The notes below the pieces were generated by a model. The model had not been told where the DNA came from and searched no databases. It saw nothing but the letters and a program-made list of their open reading frames with translations. DNA of 64,000 bases from the NCBI GenBank assembly GCA_024655905.1, contig JANLFP010000007.1:62001-126000 (forward strand), in the 5' to 3' direction. A program made the position numbers and the translations under genes. Positions 35,725 through 45,074 of the stretch are shown here, piece by piece. The number at the start of each line of letters is the position of its first letter. The stretch's first letter is position 1. This DNA comes from Tepidanaerobacteraceae bacterium. GTDB taxonomy: Bacteria; Bacillota; Thermosediminibacteria; Thermosediminibacterales; Tepidanaerobacteraceae.

Positions 35725-36121
35725 TGATATATTTTGACGCCTGTCAAACGCAAAACTTGAATGGATCGCGTCAAGTATTTTTAGTTTTTTTTAGTTAAAA
35801 AGGTCTCACCATAAGCTCAACAGAATTGCAATATTTTTACATGTTTTTAACGATGCTTTTTAAGAATATGTTGATTTGATTTAAAAAATATTTTTGAGGG
35901 TAAGTTTATGCCATAATACTGGTCCTTTCATAGATTAGAAATTATTGTTATTGTCAATTTTATAATGAATAGAAAAAGCAAAAATATATTTTTTACTCTT
36001 ATCCAAAACAAAAAATTTATAATTAAGCAGGATTTTTGAAAGAGATATAGAATAAAAATATATAATAGTAATTAAATAATAATCAAATTTTAAAAATCAT
36101 TATCATGAGGGAATTCTAAAA
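35725..36121. other. 397-base AT-rich non-coding stretch
   Basis: No gene or strong hairpin is seen. The region is very AT-rich and marks the shift from the GC-richer left part to the AT-richer allose locus. The last bases (GAGGGAATT) are the ribosome site of the next gene. Confidence 0.5.
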
Positions 36122-37150
36122 TTGACTGGAGCGACAGAAAAAATAAAAATTAAAGGGACTAAAAGTATTTCTATCAAAGAAATAGCTAAGATATGCGGAG
36201 TTTCAACGGCTACAGTTTCACGTGTTCTAAATGATAATGGACGGTTTTCTGATGAAACTAAAAATAAGGTGTTACGAACTGTAGAAAAATTAGGATACAA
36301 GACAAATAACATAGCGAAAAGTCTCAGGACAAAAAAGACTCGAAGCATAGGTATTATCGTTCCTGATATAACCAACGAGTATTTTGCCAATATCATTTTG
36401 GCAATTCAGAATTTCTTCTTTCCTCAAGGATATTCTGTTTTGGTATATAATACAAATGAAGATCAAGGAAAAGAAGATTTATATCTTAAAGATTTAGAAG
36501 CAAAGTGTGTAGATGGTTTGATATATTTCTTCTGCATGGAAGATCGCGGGCAAATAGATGCGATTAGGAAAAAGATTCCGGTAGTCTTCGTTGATAGAAA
36601 CCCGAATAGAAAAGGGGCCGTAGTTGTAGAGTCAGACAATTATACGGGTGGTTTCTTAGCCACAGAAGAACTTATCAAATCCGGATGCAGGAATATTGTA
36701 ATCCTAAGGCATATTTTAACCAATTCTACCATTGTGGGAAGGTATAAAGGATACCGGGATGCTCTAAATAAATATGGAATACCTTTTAATCCGGACCTCG
36801 TATTGGATATGTATGTTAATGCCAATGCTTCAAAAGAAGCGATATGTAGACTTATCGAATGCGGTATTGCTTTTGATGGAATATTTGCATGCACTGATTG
36901 GCTGGCGGTAGGCGCTCTTATGGCATTAAGGAAACATAATATAAAAGTTCCCCAGCAGGTCAAGGTGGTAGGATTTGATAATGTATCTATTTCTGAATAC
37001 AGCTCGCCTTCTATAACAACAATAAATCAGGATAAAACCAGACTTGGTGAAATTGCTGCACAGATGCTTTTAGATATGATTGATGGCAAATCAATAGATG
37101 AGAAAAATATTATCCTCCCTGTTGAATTAATAAAAAGAGAAACTACTTAA
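36122..37150 (+). CDS. LacI-family regulator of the allose-type operon
   Basis: 342 residues. After a short basic N-terminal extension the helix-turn-helix SIKEIAKICGVSTATVSRVLNDNG is clear, then the sugar-binding domain starts at RSIGIIVPDITNEYF and ends VVGFDNVSISEYSSPSITTI. The TTG 36122 start follows GAGGG. It precedes the sugar ABC operon, and two CG-centred LacI-type operators lie between them. In E. coli the allose operon is controlled by an RpiR-type AlsR, so the regulator here is of a different family. The base composition is AT-richer than upstream genes. Confidence 0.93.
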   Translation: MTGATEKIKIKGTKSISIKEIAKICGVSTATVSRVLNDNGRFSDETKNKVLRTVEKLGYKTNNIAKSLRTKKTRSIGIIVPDITNEYFANIILAIQNFFFPQGYSVLVYNTNEDQGKEDLYLKDLEAKCVDGLIYFFCMEDRGQIDAIRKKIPVVFVDRNPNRKGAVVVESDNYTGGFLATEELIKSGCRNIVILRHILTNSTIVGRYKGYRDALNKYGIPFNPDLVLDMYVNANASKEAICRLIECGIAFDGIFACTDWLAVGALMALRKHNIKVPQQVKVVGFDNVSISEYSSPSITTINQDKTRLGEIAAQMLLDMIDGKSIDEKNIILPVELIKRETT

Positions 37151-37215
37151 TAATAAAATGATCCTGGTTAAACTATGAAATTGTTTAAATTATAAGGAAT
37201 CTCTTTTTTTGCAAT

Positions 37216-37258
37216 TTGTGAGTAATCGTTTACCCATTGCGTAAACGATTACTCACAA
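37216..37258. promoter_or_regulatory. paired LacI-type operators in an 18-bp inverted repeat
   Basis: TTGTGAGTAATCGTTTAC and GTAAACGATTACTCACAA are perfect reverse complements with a 7-base centre. Each arm itself holds a CG-centred dyad of the form GTAANCGNTTAC (37222-37233 and 37241-37252), the classic LacI-family site. Two sites 19 bases apart would place two dimers on nearly the same DNA face. It lies between the regulator and alsB. Confidence 0.75.
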
Positions 37259-37262
37259 CAAG

Positions 37263-37282
37263 ACCTCATTTTGAGGTTTTCT
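37263..37282 (+). terminator. short terminator-like hairpin after the lacI-type gene
   Basis: ACCTCA and TGAGGT (6 bp) with a TTT loop are followed by TTTCTAG. It is small, and placed just after the operators, so it may be an attenuator instead. Confidence 0.4.
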
Positions 37283-37391
37283 AGAATTAAAATGGTGGGG
37301 GGTGATTTATAGGGATGGAAAGATGGGTGCATAAAAAATTAACCGTTCTAAAAAAAAGGGATTAAAAAAAGGAGAGAGGAAGGGTATTGAA

Positions 37392-38393
37392 ATGAAGAGA
37401 ATTAAAAAAGTAATGACCATTATAGCGGTGCTTTCACTGGTAGTCAGTTTGTTAGCAGGCTGCGGAAGCTCAAATACGGGAAGCTCAAATTCATCACAAA
37501 GCACTGACACAAAGAAACCGGCAGAAGAAGGGGCACAGGTTGCCATCATCTTAAAAACACTCGCAAATCCTTACTGGGTAACTATGAAAGAAGGAATTGA
37601 AGCAGAGGCAAAGGCTCAGGGAATAAAAGTAGATATATTTGCAGTTCAATCGGAAGATGATATACAGGGACAGTTAAAATTGTTTGAAGATTGTTTAAGC
37701 AAGAACTATAAAGCGATAGGTTTTGCCCCCATATCGCCGGTAAACCTTATTCCTGCAATCTCTGAAGCATATAAAAAAGGCATTTACATGGTAAATATTG
37801 ATGAAAAAGTTGACATGAATGAGTTGAAAAATGCAGGTGCCAACATACTTGCGTTTGTAACAACAGATAACGTAAAAGTGGGAGAAAAGGCAGCAAATTT
37901 CATAATTGAGAAACTTGGAGCAGAGGGCGGCGAAGTGGCTATCATAGAAGGTAAATCAGGTGCGGCTTCCGGAGAAGACAGGAAAAAAGGAGCAACAGAT
38001 GTATTCAAAGCCAATTCGGCCATAAAACTGGTTGCTAGTCAGCCAGCGGATTGGGATCGTATCAAGGCCCTTGACACCGCCACAAATATAATGCAGGCTC
38101 ATCCGGATATAAAGGCATTCTACTGTGCCAATGATACCATGGCACTAGGAGTGCTGGAAGCCGTGCAGAATGCCAAAAAAGATATACTGGTAGTAGGAAC
38201 AGATGGTGTCCCGGAGGCTGTTCAATCGGTTAAAGATGGCAAACTGGCTGCAACAGTGGCACAGGACCCAGCAAAAATGGGAGCCACAAGTTTACAGATT
38301 CTTACCAGTGCTATAAAAAATAATGTAGCATTGCCTGAAGTCGGCAAAGACGTTGAGGTAATACCGGTTGATTCTATTTTGATAACAAAATAA
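37392..38393 (+). CDS. alsB: sugar ABC transporter substrate-binding lipoprotein (AlsB/RbsB type)
   Basis: 333 residues. The signal ends at LLAGC (Cys 24), followed by a Ser/Asn linker. The mature domain is a type 1 periplasmic binding protein of the ribose/allose/galactose class (VAIILKTLANPYWVTMKEGI, GFAPISPVNLIPAI, FYCANDTMALGVLEAV, VGTDGVPEAVQSVKDGKLAATVAQDP in parts). Assignment to allose rests on the following genes (alsA, alsC, alsE, alsK, rpiB), which mirror the E. coli allose operon. GGAGAGAGG lies before ATG 37392. A stem-loop follows at 38445. Confidence 0.88.
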   Translation: MKRIKKVMTIIAVLSLVVSLLAGCGSSNTGSSNSSQSTDTKKPAEEGAQVAIILKTLANPYWVTMKEGIEAEAKAQGIKVDIFAVQSEDDIQGQLKLFEDCLSKNYKAIGFAPISPVNLIPAISEAYKKGIYMVNIDEKVDMNELKNAGANILAFVTTDNVKVGEKAANFIIEKLGAEGGEVAIIEGKSGAASGEDRKKGATDVFKANSAIKLVASQPADWDRIKALDTATNIMQAHPDIKAFYCANDTMALGVLEAVQNAKKDILVVGTDGVPEAVQSVKDGKLAATVAQDPAKMGATSLQILTSAIKNNVALPEVGKDVEVIPVDSILITK

Positions 38394-38444
38394 TATTACA
38401 GTAACATTAAACCTGTATGGTCAAAAATCTTGTGTTAAGGTACC

Positions 38445-38472
38445 GGGCAGCGGGCATTTATACCTGCTGCCC
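38445..38472 (+). other. intercistronic stem-loop after alsB
   Basis: GGGCAGCGGG pairs with CCTGCTGCCC (10 bp, one wobble) around an 8-base loop, 52 bases after the alsB stop and 29 bases before the alsA start. It is not followed by a T-run. The design matches the hairpins at 5169 and 25681. Confidence 0.75.
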
Positions 38473-38501
38473 ATATAAGAAAAGGCAAAAGAGGATGAGT
38501 T

Positions 38502-40022
38502 ATGGGATATTTATTGGAAATGAAAAAGATCACAAAAAAGTTTCCGGGAGTTACTGCATTGAAAGATATCGACTTTCAATTGCGCCCTGGCGAAGTCCAT
38601 GTGCTTCTGGGAGAAAATGGGGCCGGCAAATCGACGCTGGTAAAAATACTCAGTGGAGTTTATGAGCCCACAGAAGGGACAATTGTCATAAACGGCAAAG
38701 AATATGCTAAATTAACTCCAAAAGAATCCATCGAAAATAAAATAAGCATTATTTATCAGGAGATTTCCCTGATTGATGAATTATCAATCGGAGAAAACAT
38801 CTATGTTGGGAAACTGCCAACGAAGAAGTTATTTAATATGACAGTTGTGGATTATAAGCAGGTAGAAAAAAACACCAGAGAGCTTTTGAAAAAAGTCGGT
38901 TTAAATAAAGAACCTTCAGTACTGGCAAAGGAACTGTCAATTTCCGAAAAACAGCAAGTAGAGATCGCCAAAGCCCTTTCCTATAATGCAAAAGTAATAA
39001 TTATGGATGAACCCACTTCGTCGTTGACAATAGAAGAGACAAAGAAATTGTTTGAAATAATTAAGCAGCTAAAAAATGAGGATGTTGGCATCATTTATAT
39101 ATCGCATAAACTGAACGAAATAAAGGAAATAGGGGATAGGGTAACTGTATTAAAGGATGGCACCTATGTAGGCACAAGGGATGTCAGAGATGTTGAGATA
39201 GAAGAACTGGTTACGATGATGGTCGGGCGTGAACTGAAATCCAAATATATGAATGTGGGTCACAGACAGAAAGGTACCAAGGAAGTAGTCTTTAAAGTGA
39301 GCAACCTGACGAGAGCAGATAAAAGGGTCAGGAACGTAAGTTTTGAAGTTTATAAGGGAGAGATATTAGGATTTGCAGGGCTTATAGGTTCGGGAAGGAC
39401 TGAACTTATGAATGCTATATTCGGTGCAGATAAAATTGATTCCGGTGAAATTCGCTTATTTGGCGAGCAACTGGCAATAAAAAGCCCATATCAGGCTATT
39501 AAAAAAGGCATGGCTTTAATAACGGAGAACAGGCGGGAGACAGGGTTTTTCCCCAATTTTGAAATATGGAAAAACGTTTCTATTGAGCCTTTAATCAAGG
39601 AATCAAAACTTGGAGGCATCTGGGGATTGCTCAACAGGTCAAAAGAGAGGGACTATGCGAAAAAACAGAAGGATTTACTCAATATTAAATGCTCATCGAT
39701 TGACCAGAATATAACAGAACTGTCAGGAGGCAATCAGCAAAAGGTAATAGTCGGCAAATGGCTTGCAGCTGAATCCAAATTGATCATTTTTGATGAACCT
39801 ACGAAAGGAATCGATATAGGGGCAAAAAGCGAGATTTATAACATTATGAGGGAATTGTCGGATAATGGTAAGGCTGTTATTATGGTTTCTTCAGAATTGC
39901 CCGAACTTCTAGCGGTATGCGATAGAATTGCAGTTTTCAGAGAAGGAGAATTGAGGACCATTTTGACAAGCGATGAGGCAACAGAGGAAAAAATTCTTCT
40001 TGCTGCAACTTCCGCAAAATAA
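38502..40022 (+). CDS. alsA: sugar ABC transporter ATP-binding protein (AlsA/RbsA type)
   Basis: 506 residues made of two ABC domains, as usual for carbohydrate uptake CUT2 ATPases. The first has Walker A GENGAGKSTLVK, signature LSISEKQQVEIAKAL and Walker B VIIMDEPTSSL. The second has a degenerate Walker A (GLIGSGRTEL) but intact LSGGNQQKVIVGKWL and LIIFDEPTKGIDIG. This asymmetry is normal in the family. It energises uptake with AlsC. An AGAGGATGAG site precedes ATG 38502. Confidence 0.93.
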   Translation: MGYLLEMKKITKKFPGVTALKDIDFQLRPGEVHVLLGENGAGKSTLVKILSGVYEPTEGTIVINGKEYAKLTPKESIENKISIIYQEISLIDELSIGENIYVGKLPTKKLFNMTVVDYKQVEKNTRELLKKVGLNKEPSVLAKELSISEKQQVEIAKALSYNAKVIIMDEPTSSLTIEETKKLFEIIKQLKNEDVGIIYISHKLNEIKEIGDRVTVLKDGTYVGTRDVRDVEIEELVTMMVGRELKSKYMNVGHRQKGTKEVVFKVSNLTRADKRVRNVSFEVYKGEILGFAGLIGSGRTELMNAIFGADKIDSGEIRLFGEQLAIKSPYQAIKKGMALITENRRETGFFPNFEIWKNVSIEPLIKESKLGGIWGLLNRSKERDYAKKQKDLLNIKCSSIDQNITELSGGNQQKVIVGKWLAAESKLIIFDEPTKGIDIGAKSEIYNIMRELSDNGKAVIMVSSELPELLAVCDRIAVFREGELRTILTSDEATEEKILLAATSAK

Positions 40023-40030
40023 AAGGTTGT

Positions 40031-40990
40031 GTGAGGAGTGTAAAAATGGGAAATAAATTTAATTCAATATGGCAGAAATATGGGACATTAGGGATTTTAA
40101 TCCTGATTACAGTTTTGCTGGGAATATTATCTCCTAAATATTTTTTAACACCCAACAATCTCGTCCAGGTGGCCTTGCAAAGCTCTATTACCATACTCAT
40201 AGCATGCGGGGAGTTTTTCGCAATTTTAATTGCTGGTATAGACCTTTCCATAGGTTCAATAGTGGCTCTGACGGGAATGATCACCGCCAAGATGATGGCC
40301 TGGGGATATTCCGTCCCAGTGGCTATACTTGTGGGTGGAATAATGACAGGGGCAATCCTCGGAGCAATAAACGGCGGTCTGGTTAATGCCACAGCACTCC
40401 ATCCATTTATTGTCACCCTCGGCACCCAGGCTATTTTCAGGGGAATTACATTGATCATGTCGGATGCCAGGCCGGTATACGGATTTCCTCTAGAATTCAA
40501 AAATGCGATTGCAGGGTGGATCTGGAATATACCTATCCCTGTAATAATTGCACTTGCTGCCGCTCTTATACTTTCATTCGTTACTGATATGACGAGATTG
40601 GGCCGCAATATATATGCCCTGGGGGGCAATAGCCAGGCCGCATGGTTCTCTGGTATAAACATCAAACTTCATACACTAATTGTATTTATAATTTCCGGTA
40701 TAACTGCAGGTATTGCGGGTGTGGTAATGACAGCCAGGTTAGGCGCTGCAGAACCCCTGGCAGGAGTGGGGTTCGAGACATATGCCATTGCATCAGCCAT
40801 TATCGGAGGAGCAAGCTTCTTCGGAGGCAAAGGAAAGATACTTGGGGTTGTAATGGGAGGCCTTATTATAGGGGTAATAAATAACGGTCTCAATCTGCTC
40901 AATGTGGCCACTTACTACCAGCAGATAGTAATGGGAGCTCTAATAATCGGTGCTGTTACCCTGGATAGGTTTGTTAGCTCAAGAAAGTAA
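40031..40990 (+). CDS. alsC: sugar ABC transporter permease (AlsC/RbsC type)
   Basis: 319 residues with about ten hydrophobic helices. The CUT2 family signatures are LIAGIDLSIGSIVALTGM, GAINGGLVNATALHPFIVTLGT in parts, and the ATPase-docking region RLGRNIYALGGNSQAAWFSGI. It forms the channel for the sugar delivered by AlsB. It starts nine bases after the alsA stop, and the initiation codon is GTG 40031 or ATG 40046; AGGAGTG lies before the latter, so the true start may be 15 bases in. Confidence 0.92.
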   Translation: MRSVKMGNKFNSIWQKYGTLGILILITVLLGILSPKYFLTPNNLVQVALQSSITILIACGEFFAILIAGIDLSIGSIVALTGMITAKMMAWGYSVPVAILVGGIMTGAILGAINGGLVNATALHPFIVTLGTQAIFRGITLIMSDARPVYGFPLEFKNAIAGWIWNIPIPVIIALAAALILSFVTDMTRLGRNIYALGGNSQAAWFSGINIKLHTLIVFIISGITAGIAGVVMTARLGAAEPLAGVGFETYAIASAIIGGASFFGGKGKILGVVMGGLIIGVINNGLNLLNVATYYQQIVMGALIIGAVTLDRFVSSRK

Positions 40991-41001
40991 GGAGGCAAAC
41001 A

Positions 41002-41673
41002 ATGGAATATAAATTTTCGCCATCATTGATGTGCATGAATCTCTTAAAATTGGAAGAACAGATTACATTTATGAACCAGAAAGCGGCTTTTTATCATGTG
41101 GATATTATGGATGGGCATTACGTTAAAAACATAACCCTGTCACCGTATTTCATAAGCCAGATCAGGGATATTGCCACAATTCCCATCGATGCCCATCTGA
41201 TGGCTGAACAGCCGTCGGATTTTATTGAAATGATTCTTGAAGCCGGAGCCGACATGATAAGTCCTCATGCAGAGACCATAAACAGGGAAGCCTTTCGAAT
41301 AATTAACATGATAAAAGACCGTGGCCGTAAGGTGGGGATTGTATTAAACCCCGCAACACCACTGGAGTATATTAAACATTATATACACTTGCTGGACAAA
41401 ATCACCATTTTAACTGTAGATCCCGGTTTTGCAGGCCAGAGATTCATACCCGAGATGCTGGATAAGATAAAAGAAGCAAAAGAACTGAAAAACAAATATG
41501 GTTATTCATATCTTATCGAAGTCGATGGGTCATGTAATAAAAAAACCTTTAAAGCTCTCAAAGAAGCGGGAGCAGAAGTGTTCATCCTGGGTTCATCCGG
41601 ATTATTCAATAATGACCCCGACATTGAGAAAGCCTGGGAAATGATGCTGGAACAGTTTAACAATGCATGTTAA
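41002..41673 (+). CDS. alsE: D-allulose-6-phosphate 3-epimerase
   Basis: 223 residues of the ribulose-phosphate 3-epimerase fold. FSPSLMCMNLLKLEEQI is much closer to AlsE than to Rpe, and metal and catalytic residues appear in HVDIMDGHYV (His, Asp), IDAHLMAEQP (His) and IEVDGSCN (Asp). GFAGQRFIPEMLDKI binds phosphate. It converts allulose 6-phosphate to fructose 6-phosphate, the entry into glycolysis. AAGGAGG precedes ATG 41002. It lies between the transporter genes and the allose kinase gene. Confidence 0.92.
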   Translation: MEYKFSPSLMCMNLLKLEEQITFMNQKAAFYHVDIMDGHYVKNITLSPYFISQIRDIATIPIDAHLMAEQPSDFIEMILEAGADMISPHAETINREAFRIINMIKDRGRKVGIVLNPATPLEYIKHYIHLLDKITILTVDPGFAGQRFIPEMLDKIKEAKELKNKYGYSYLIEVDGSCNKKTFKALKEAGAEVFILGSSGLFNNDPDIEKAWEMMLEQFNNAC

Positions 41674-41732
41674 TCAAACTGCCCGGCGTGCAAGGAATTA
41701 CATTTGATGATTTAATTTATCTGGAGGTTATA

Positions 41733-42647
41733 ATGGACAAAAATTATGTTATTGGGATAGATATTGGCGGTACTCATTTTCGCCTGGGTATGGTTGATGA
41801 AGATGGAGACTTATATAATTTTGTCGTAGAAAGCAGCAGTATTTTGGATACCAGCGATGATCCGGTAAAAAAGTTAATAGACTATATAAAAATTTATATG
41901 AAAAACGTTGCGGGAGGAAGACTCCTGGCAATTTCTATAGGATTTCCATCCACGGTGAGCAAGGATAGGAGAGTGGTTTATTCCACTCCAAACTTGAAAG
42001 CTTTTAACAATACCGATGTTGTAACTCCACTGGAGAAAAATTTTAATGTTCCAGTTTTCATAAATAAAGACGTGAATTATTTGCTGCAATATGAAATTGT
42101 AAGAAGAAATTTGGTCAACCCGGGAATTGTAATCGGTGTTTTTATCGGCACTGGTTATGGAAATTCCATCTATATAAATGACCACTTTTTAATAGGTAAA
42201 AATGGTGTGGCTACAGAGCTCGGACATATTCCTGTGGCTCATGTCAGTGATATCTGCGGTTGCGGTAACGTGGGATGTATTGAAACCATTGCATCGGGTA
42301 AAAGGCTTATGGAGATAAGGGATTTGTATTTTCCCCAAACCGACATATCAAAGATTTTTATCCTCCATAAGAATGATCCTGTGATTCTTGATTTTGTCGA
42401 CATGCTGACTATCCCAGTAGCAACTGAAATCAATATTTTTGACCCGGACCTTGTAATAATAGGCGGCGGTGTGATTCAAATGGAAGGGTTTCCCCGGGAA
42501 TATTTTGAAGCATGTATTTATGAACATACAAGAAAACCTTACCCCGCGCAGAACCTTAATATCTCTTATTCTCTTGAAGATAACAGGGCGGGAGTCTTCG
42601 GTTCCGCATACTATGCGTTTAATAAATTAAAAGGATGTGAAATCTGA
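41733..42647 (+). CDS. alsK: ROK-family kinase, D-allose kinase-like
   Basis: 304 residues. The ATP phosphate-binding GIDIGGTHFRLGMV opens the protein, ELGHIPVAHVSDICGCGNVGCIET carries the sugar-contact Glu-His and the ROK zinc Cys cluster (read in parts), and IGGGVIQM is the adenosine motif. SKDRRVVYSTPNLKAF and the positions around it resemble E. coli AlsK more than glucokinase. It phosphorylates the imported sugar. CTGGAGG sets ATG 41733, although the frame is open 66 bases further upstream into alsE. Confidence 0.88.
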   Translation: MDKNYVIGIDIGGTHFRLGMVDEDGDLYNFVVESSSILDTSDDPVKKLIDYIKIYMKNVAGGRLLAISIGFPSTVSKDRRVVYSTPNLKAFNNTDVVTPLEKNFNVPVFINKDVNYLLQYEIVRRNLVNPGIVIGVFIGTGYGNSIYINDHFLIGKNGVATELGHIPVAHVSDICGCGNVGCIETIASGKRLMEIRDLYFPQTDISKIFILHKNDPVILDFVDMLTIPVATEINIFDPDLVIIGGGVIQMEGFPREYFEACIYEHTRKPYPAQNLNISYSLEDNRAGVFGSAYYAFNKLKGCEI

Positions 42648-42690
42648 GCATTAATAGAGTCTAATATCACGGCATTGGAGGTTTAATATA

Positions 42691-43143
42691 ATGGAGATTG
42701 CCATTGGCAGTGACCATGCAGGATATGAATTGAAGCGGCAGATAATTGAACATCTTATCCAGAAGGGTGTAGAGGTTAAGGACTTTGGGTCATACAGCAC
42801 CGAAAGATGTGACTACCCTGTATACGGATATAAGGTGGCAAAAGCCGTAGCCAGCGGAGAATGTGAAAAAGGTATCCTTATATGCGGTACCGGAGTGGGA
42901 ATATCCTTGGCCGCCAACAAAGTAAAAGGAATAAGGGCTGTGGTGTGCAGTGAACCCTATTCCGCTCAGCTTTCCCGCAGACACAACAACACCAACGTTC
43001 TGGCCCTTGGTGCTAGAGTGGTAGGCTCCGAGCTTGCCAGGATGATTGTGGATTGCTGGCTAGAAGCTGAATATGAAGGCGGCAGGCATCAAAAACGCAT
43101 AGATATGATTGCTGAAATAGAAAATGATGAATTTGACATTTGA
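42691..43143 (+). CDS. rpiB: RpiB-type sugar-phosphate isomerase (allose 6-phosphate / ribose 5-phosphate)
   Basis: 150 residues. IAIGSDHAGYELKRQI and GILICGTGVGISLAANKV (with the catalytic Cys) and SRRHNNTNVLALGARVVG are RpiB signatures. RpiB interconverts ribose/ribulose 5-phosphate and, in E. coli, allose/allulose 6-phosphate. In this operon it supplies the missing step between the allose kinase and the epimerase. TTGGAGG precedes ATG 42691. Confidence 0.95.
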   Translation: MEIAIGSDHAGYELKRQIIEHLIQKGVEVKDFGSYSTERCDYPVYGYKVAKAVASGECEKGILICGTGVGISLAANKVKGIRAVVCSEPYSAQLSRRHNNTNVLALGARVVGSELARMIVDCWLEAEYEGGRHQKRIDMIAEIENDEFDI

Positions 43144-43173
43144 AGTGTGTTACCATATTAGGAGAGGTTGAGC

Positions 43174-44130
43174 ATGAGAAGATTATATATTGGGATAGAC
43201 GTGGGAGGGACCAAGATAGCCTACGGCCTGTTTAATGAAAACAAGGAATTAATAGGCAGGCACAGGACTGCCACCGACCCTCAAGCCTATCCGGATGAAT
43301 TTGGCCACCAGCTTATTTCTGACATTAATGCACTCTTGGTCCGGAATGGTTTTTCCCTTCAGGACCTCAAGGGTGTCTGTATAGGGATGCCGTCCAGTGT
43401 TGATTTTGACAATGGAATCGTGCTCTGGACCAGTAACATGACCAACATCAAGCAATTTCATGCCCGGGAATATTTTTCAAACCGCCTGCCGGGAGTGGAA
43501 ATCATCATCGACAACGACACAAACCTTGCTGCCCTTGCGGAACACAGGAGAGGGGCGGGTCGGGGATACGACCACATTATATATACAGCCCTCAGTACCG
43601 GTGTGGGCAGCGGATTTATAATCAACAATGAACTTTTCAGAGGTACCTACGGGGGCGCAGGTGAAAGTGGCCATATGATAATAACCCCTGATGAGGGAAT
43701 AGAATGTGGATGCGGAAACCGGGGATGCATAATGTCCTATTCATCCGGTTCCATGGTGTCAAAGCATGTGGTTAATGCCATATTAAACGGCAGAAAAACC
43801 ATGATGTATGACATGGTTGAGGGAGACCTTTCGAAGATAAATGGCGAAATATTGAATGCTGCATTCAGGCGTGGTGATGACCTTGCCATCGAGATGCTGG
43901 ACCAGATTGGCAAATATATAGGAATATATGTCTACAATTTATTTATGGCCTTTAACATAAACTGTTATGTCTTCGGAGGAGGTCTTTTAAACTTCGGTCA
44001 GCCGCTGTTTGATAGTATAAGGAGTGGTTTGAACAAGTATTACAGAGATGCAGAACATGAAATTATTTTTAAAATGGCAGAGCTTGGAAATGATGCAGGC
44101 ATAATAGGCGCAGTAGAATTGCTAGATTGA
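43174..44130 (+). CDS. second ROK-family sugar kinase
   Basis: 318 residues. YIGIDVGGTKIAYGLF (ATP), IDNDTNLAALAEHRRGAGRG (catalytic Asp region), GESGHMIITPDEGIECGCGNRGCIMSY (zinc Cys set, read in parts) and YVFGGGLLNF are complete ROK motifs. It differs clearly from the AlsK-like kinase 530 bases upstream, so it probably takes another sugar. Its position directly before the glycyl radical enzyme pair suggests it makes the phosphorylated substrate for that enzyme. AGGAGAGG sets ATG 43174. Confidence 0.9.
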   Translation: MRRLYIGIDVGGTKIAYGLFNENKELIGRHRTATDPQAYPDEFGHQLISDINALLVRNGFSLQDLKGVCIGMPSSVDFDNGIVLWTSNMTNIKQFHAREYFSNRLPGVEIIIDNDTNLAALAEHRRGAGRGYDHIIYTALSTGVGSGFIINNELFRGTYGGAGESGHMIITPDEGIECGCGNRGCIMSYSSGSMVSKHVVNAILNGRKTMMYDMVEGDLSKINGEILNAAFRRGDDLAIEMLDQIGKYIGIYVYNLFMAFNINCYVFGGGLLNFGQPLFDSIRSGLNKYYRDAEHEIIFKMAELGNDAGIIGAVELLD

Positions 44131-44148
44131 CGTGAATGGAGATACAAT

Positions 44149-45060
44149 ATGAGCTCGGGAATTATTTGTGAAATAGAAAGATACGCCATCAGTGATGGAC
44201 CGGGAATAAGGACGCTGGTCTTTATTAAAGGTTGCCCTCTTAGATGTAAGTGGTGCAGTAACCCGGAGACCCAGCGCCCCCTTCCGGAAATATATTATCA
44301 TGAAGATGCCTGTACCTTCTGTCGAAGATGTATAAAAGCATGCCCCTGTGGAGCCATCAAAGCCGATGATGTAAGACACAAAGTTGTAACGGATAGAGAT
44401 ATATGTAAAGGATGCGGTAGGTGCGTGCCTGCTTGTCCCGCAAGGGCCAGAAGCATTGTGGGAGTTTTCAAAACCGTTCAGGAACTTATGGAGGAAATAA
44501 AAAAAGACCTGACTTTTTACGAAAGTTCCGGCGGTGGTGTCACCCTTTCCGGGGGAGAAATGCTTTTTTCCCACGACTTTGCGCTGGAAGTGTTAAAAGC
44601 CTGTAAAGAAGAATATATTGATACAGCCATAGAGACATCAGGATACGCCTCGTGGGACGTTCTGGAAAAACTGCTGCCGTATGTGGACCATGTGCTCATT
44701 GACATAAAACACATGGACCCAATCAGCCATAAGCAATGGACCGGTGTTAGCAATGATTTGATCCTGGATAACATCAAAAAAATCGACGCAAAGGGTAAAG
44801 ACTATGTACTCAGGGTGCCCCTTATTCCCGGCATTAATGATGGCGAAGAAAATATAAAAAGATTAAAAAGTTTTACCGAAGAGTTAAATAATTTACACGA
44901 AATTCATCTTCTACCCTATCATGCTCTTGGCAGGATCAAATACACATACCTGGAGCGAGCTTATGAGTTGGGTGAATTAAAAAAGCATACAAAAGATGAA
45001 ATAAACAAAATCGCTTCTATGCTGCACATGAAAGAAGTCAAAGTAATAATAGGAGGTTAA
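44149..45060 (+). CDS. radical SAM glycyl radical enzyme activase
   Basis: 303 residues. Cys29, Cys33 and Cys36 (GCPLRCKWC) form the radical SAM CxxxCxxC cluster. Two further ferredoxin-type clusters follow (CTFCRRCIKACPCGAIK and CKGCGRCVPACPARA), as in activases of the glycerol dehydratase/choline lyase group but not in PFL activase. GGVTLSGGEMLF and ETSGYA are the SAM contacts. It installs the glycyl radical on the enzyme encoded 14 bases downstream. GGAGAT precedes ATG 44149. Confidence 0.95.
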   Translation: MSSGIICEIERYAISDGPGIRTLVFIKGCPLRCKWCSNPETQRPLPEIYYHEDACTFCRRCIKACPCGAIKADDVRHKVVTDRDICKGCGRCVPACPARARSIVGVFKTVQELMEEIKKDLTFYESSGGGVTLSGGEMLFSHDFALEVLKACKEEYIDTAIETSGYASWDVLEKLLPYVDHVLIDIKHMDPISHKQWTGVSNDLILDNIKKIDAKGKDYVLRVPLIPGINDGEENIKRLKSFTEELNNLHEIHLLPYHALGRIKYTYLERAYELGELKKHTKDEINKIASMLHMKEVKVIIGG

Positions 45061-45074
45061 AGGAGGTCGGTACT

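Noticed and set aside
36574-37258. Paired palindromes near the allose locus as a CRISPR-like or integron array
   Set aside because: Only one inverted repeat is present, with LacI-type symmetry; there are no repeated spacers.
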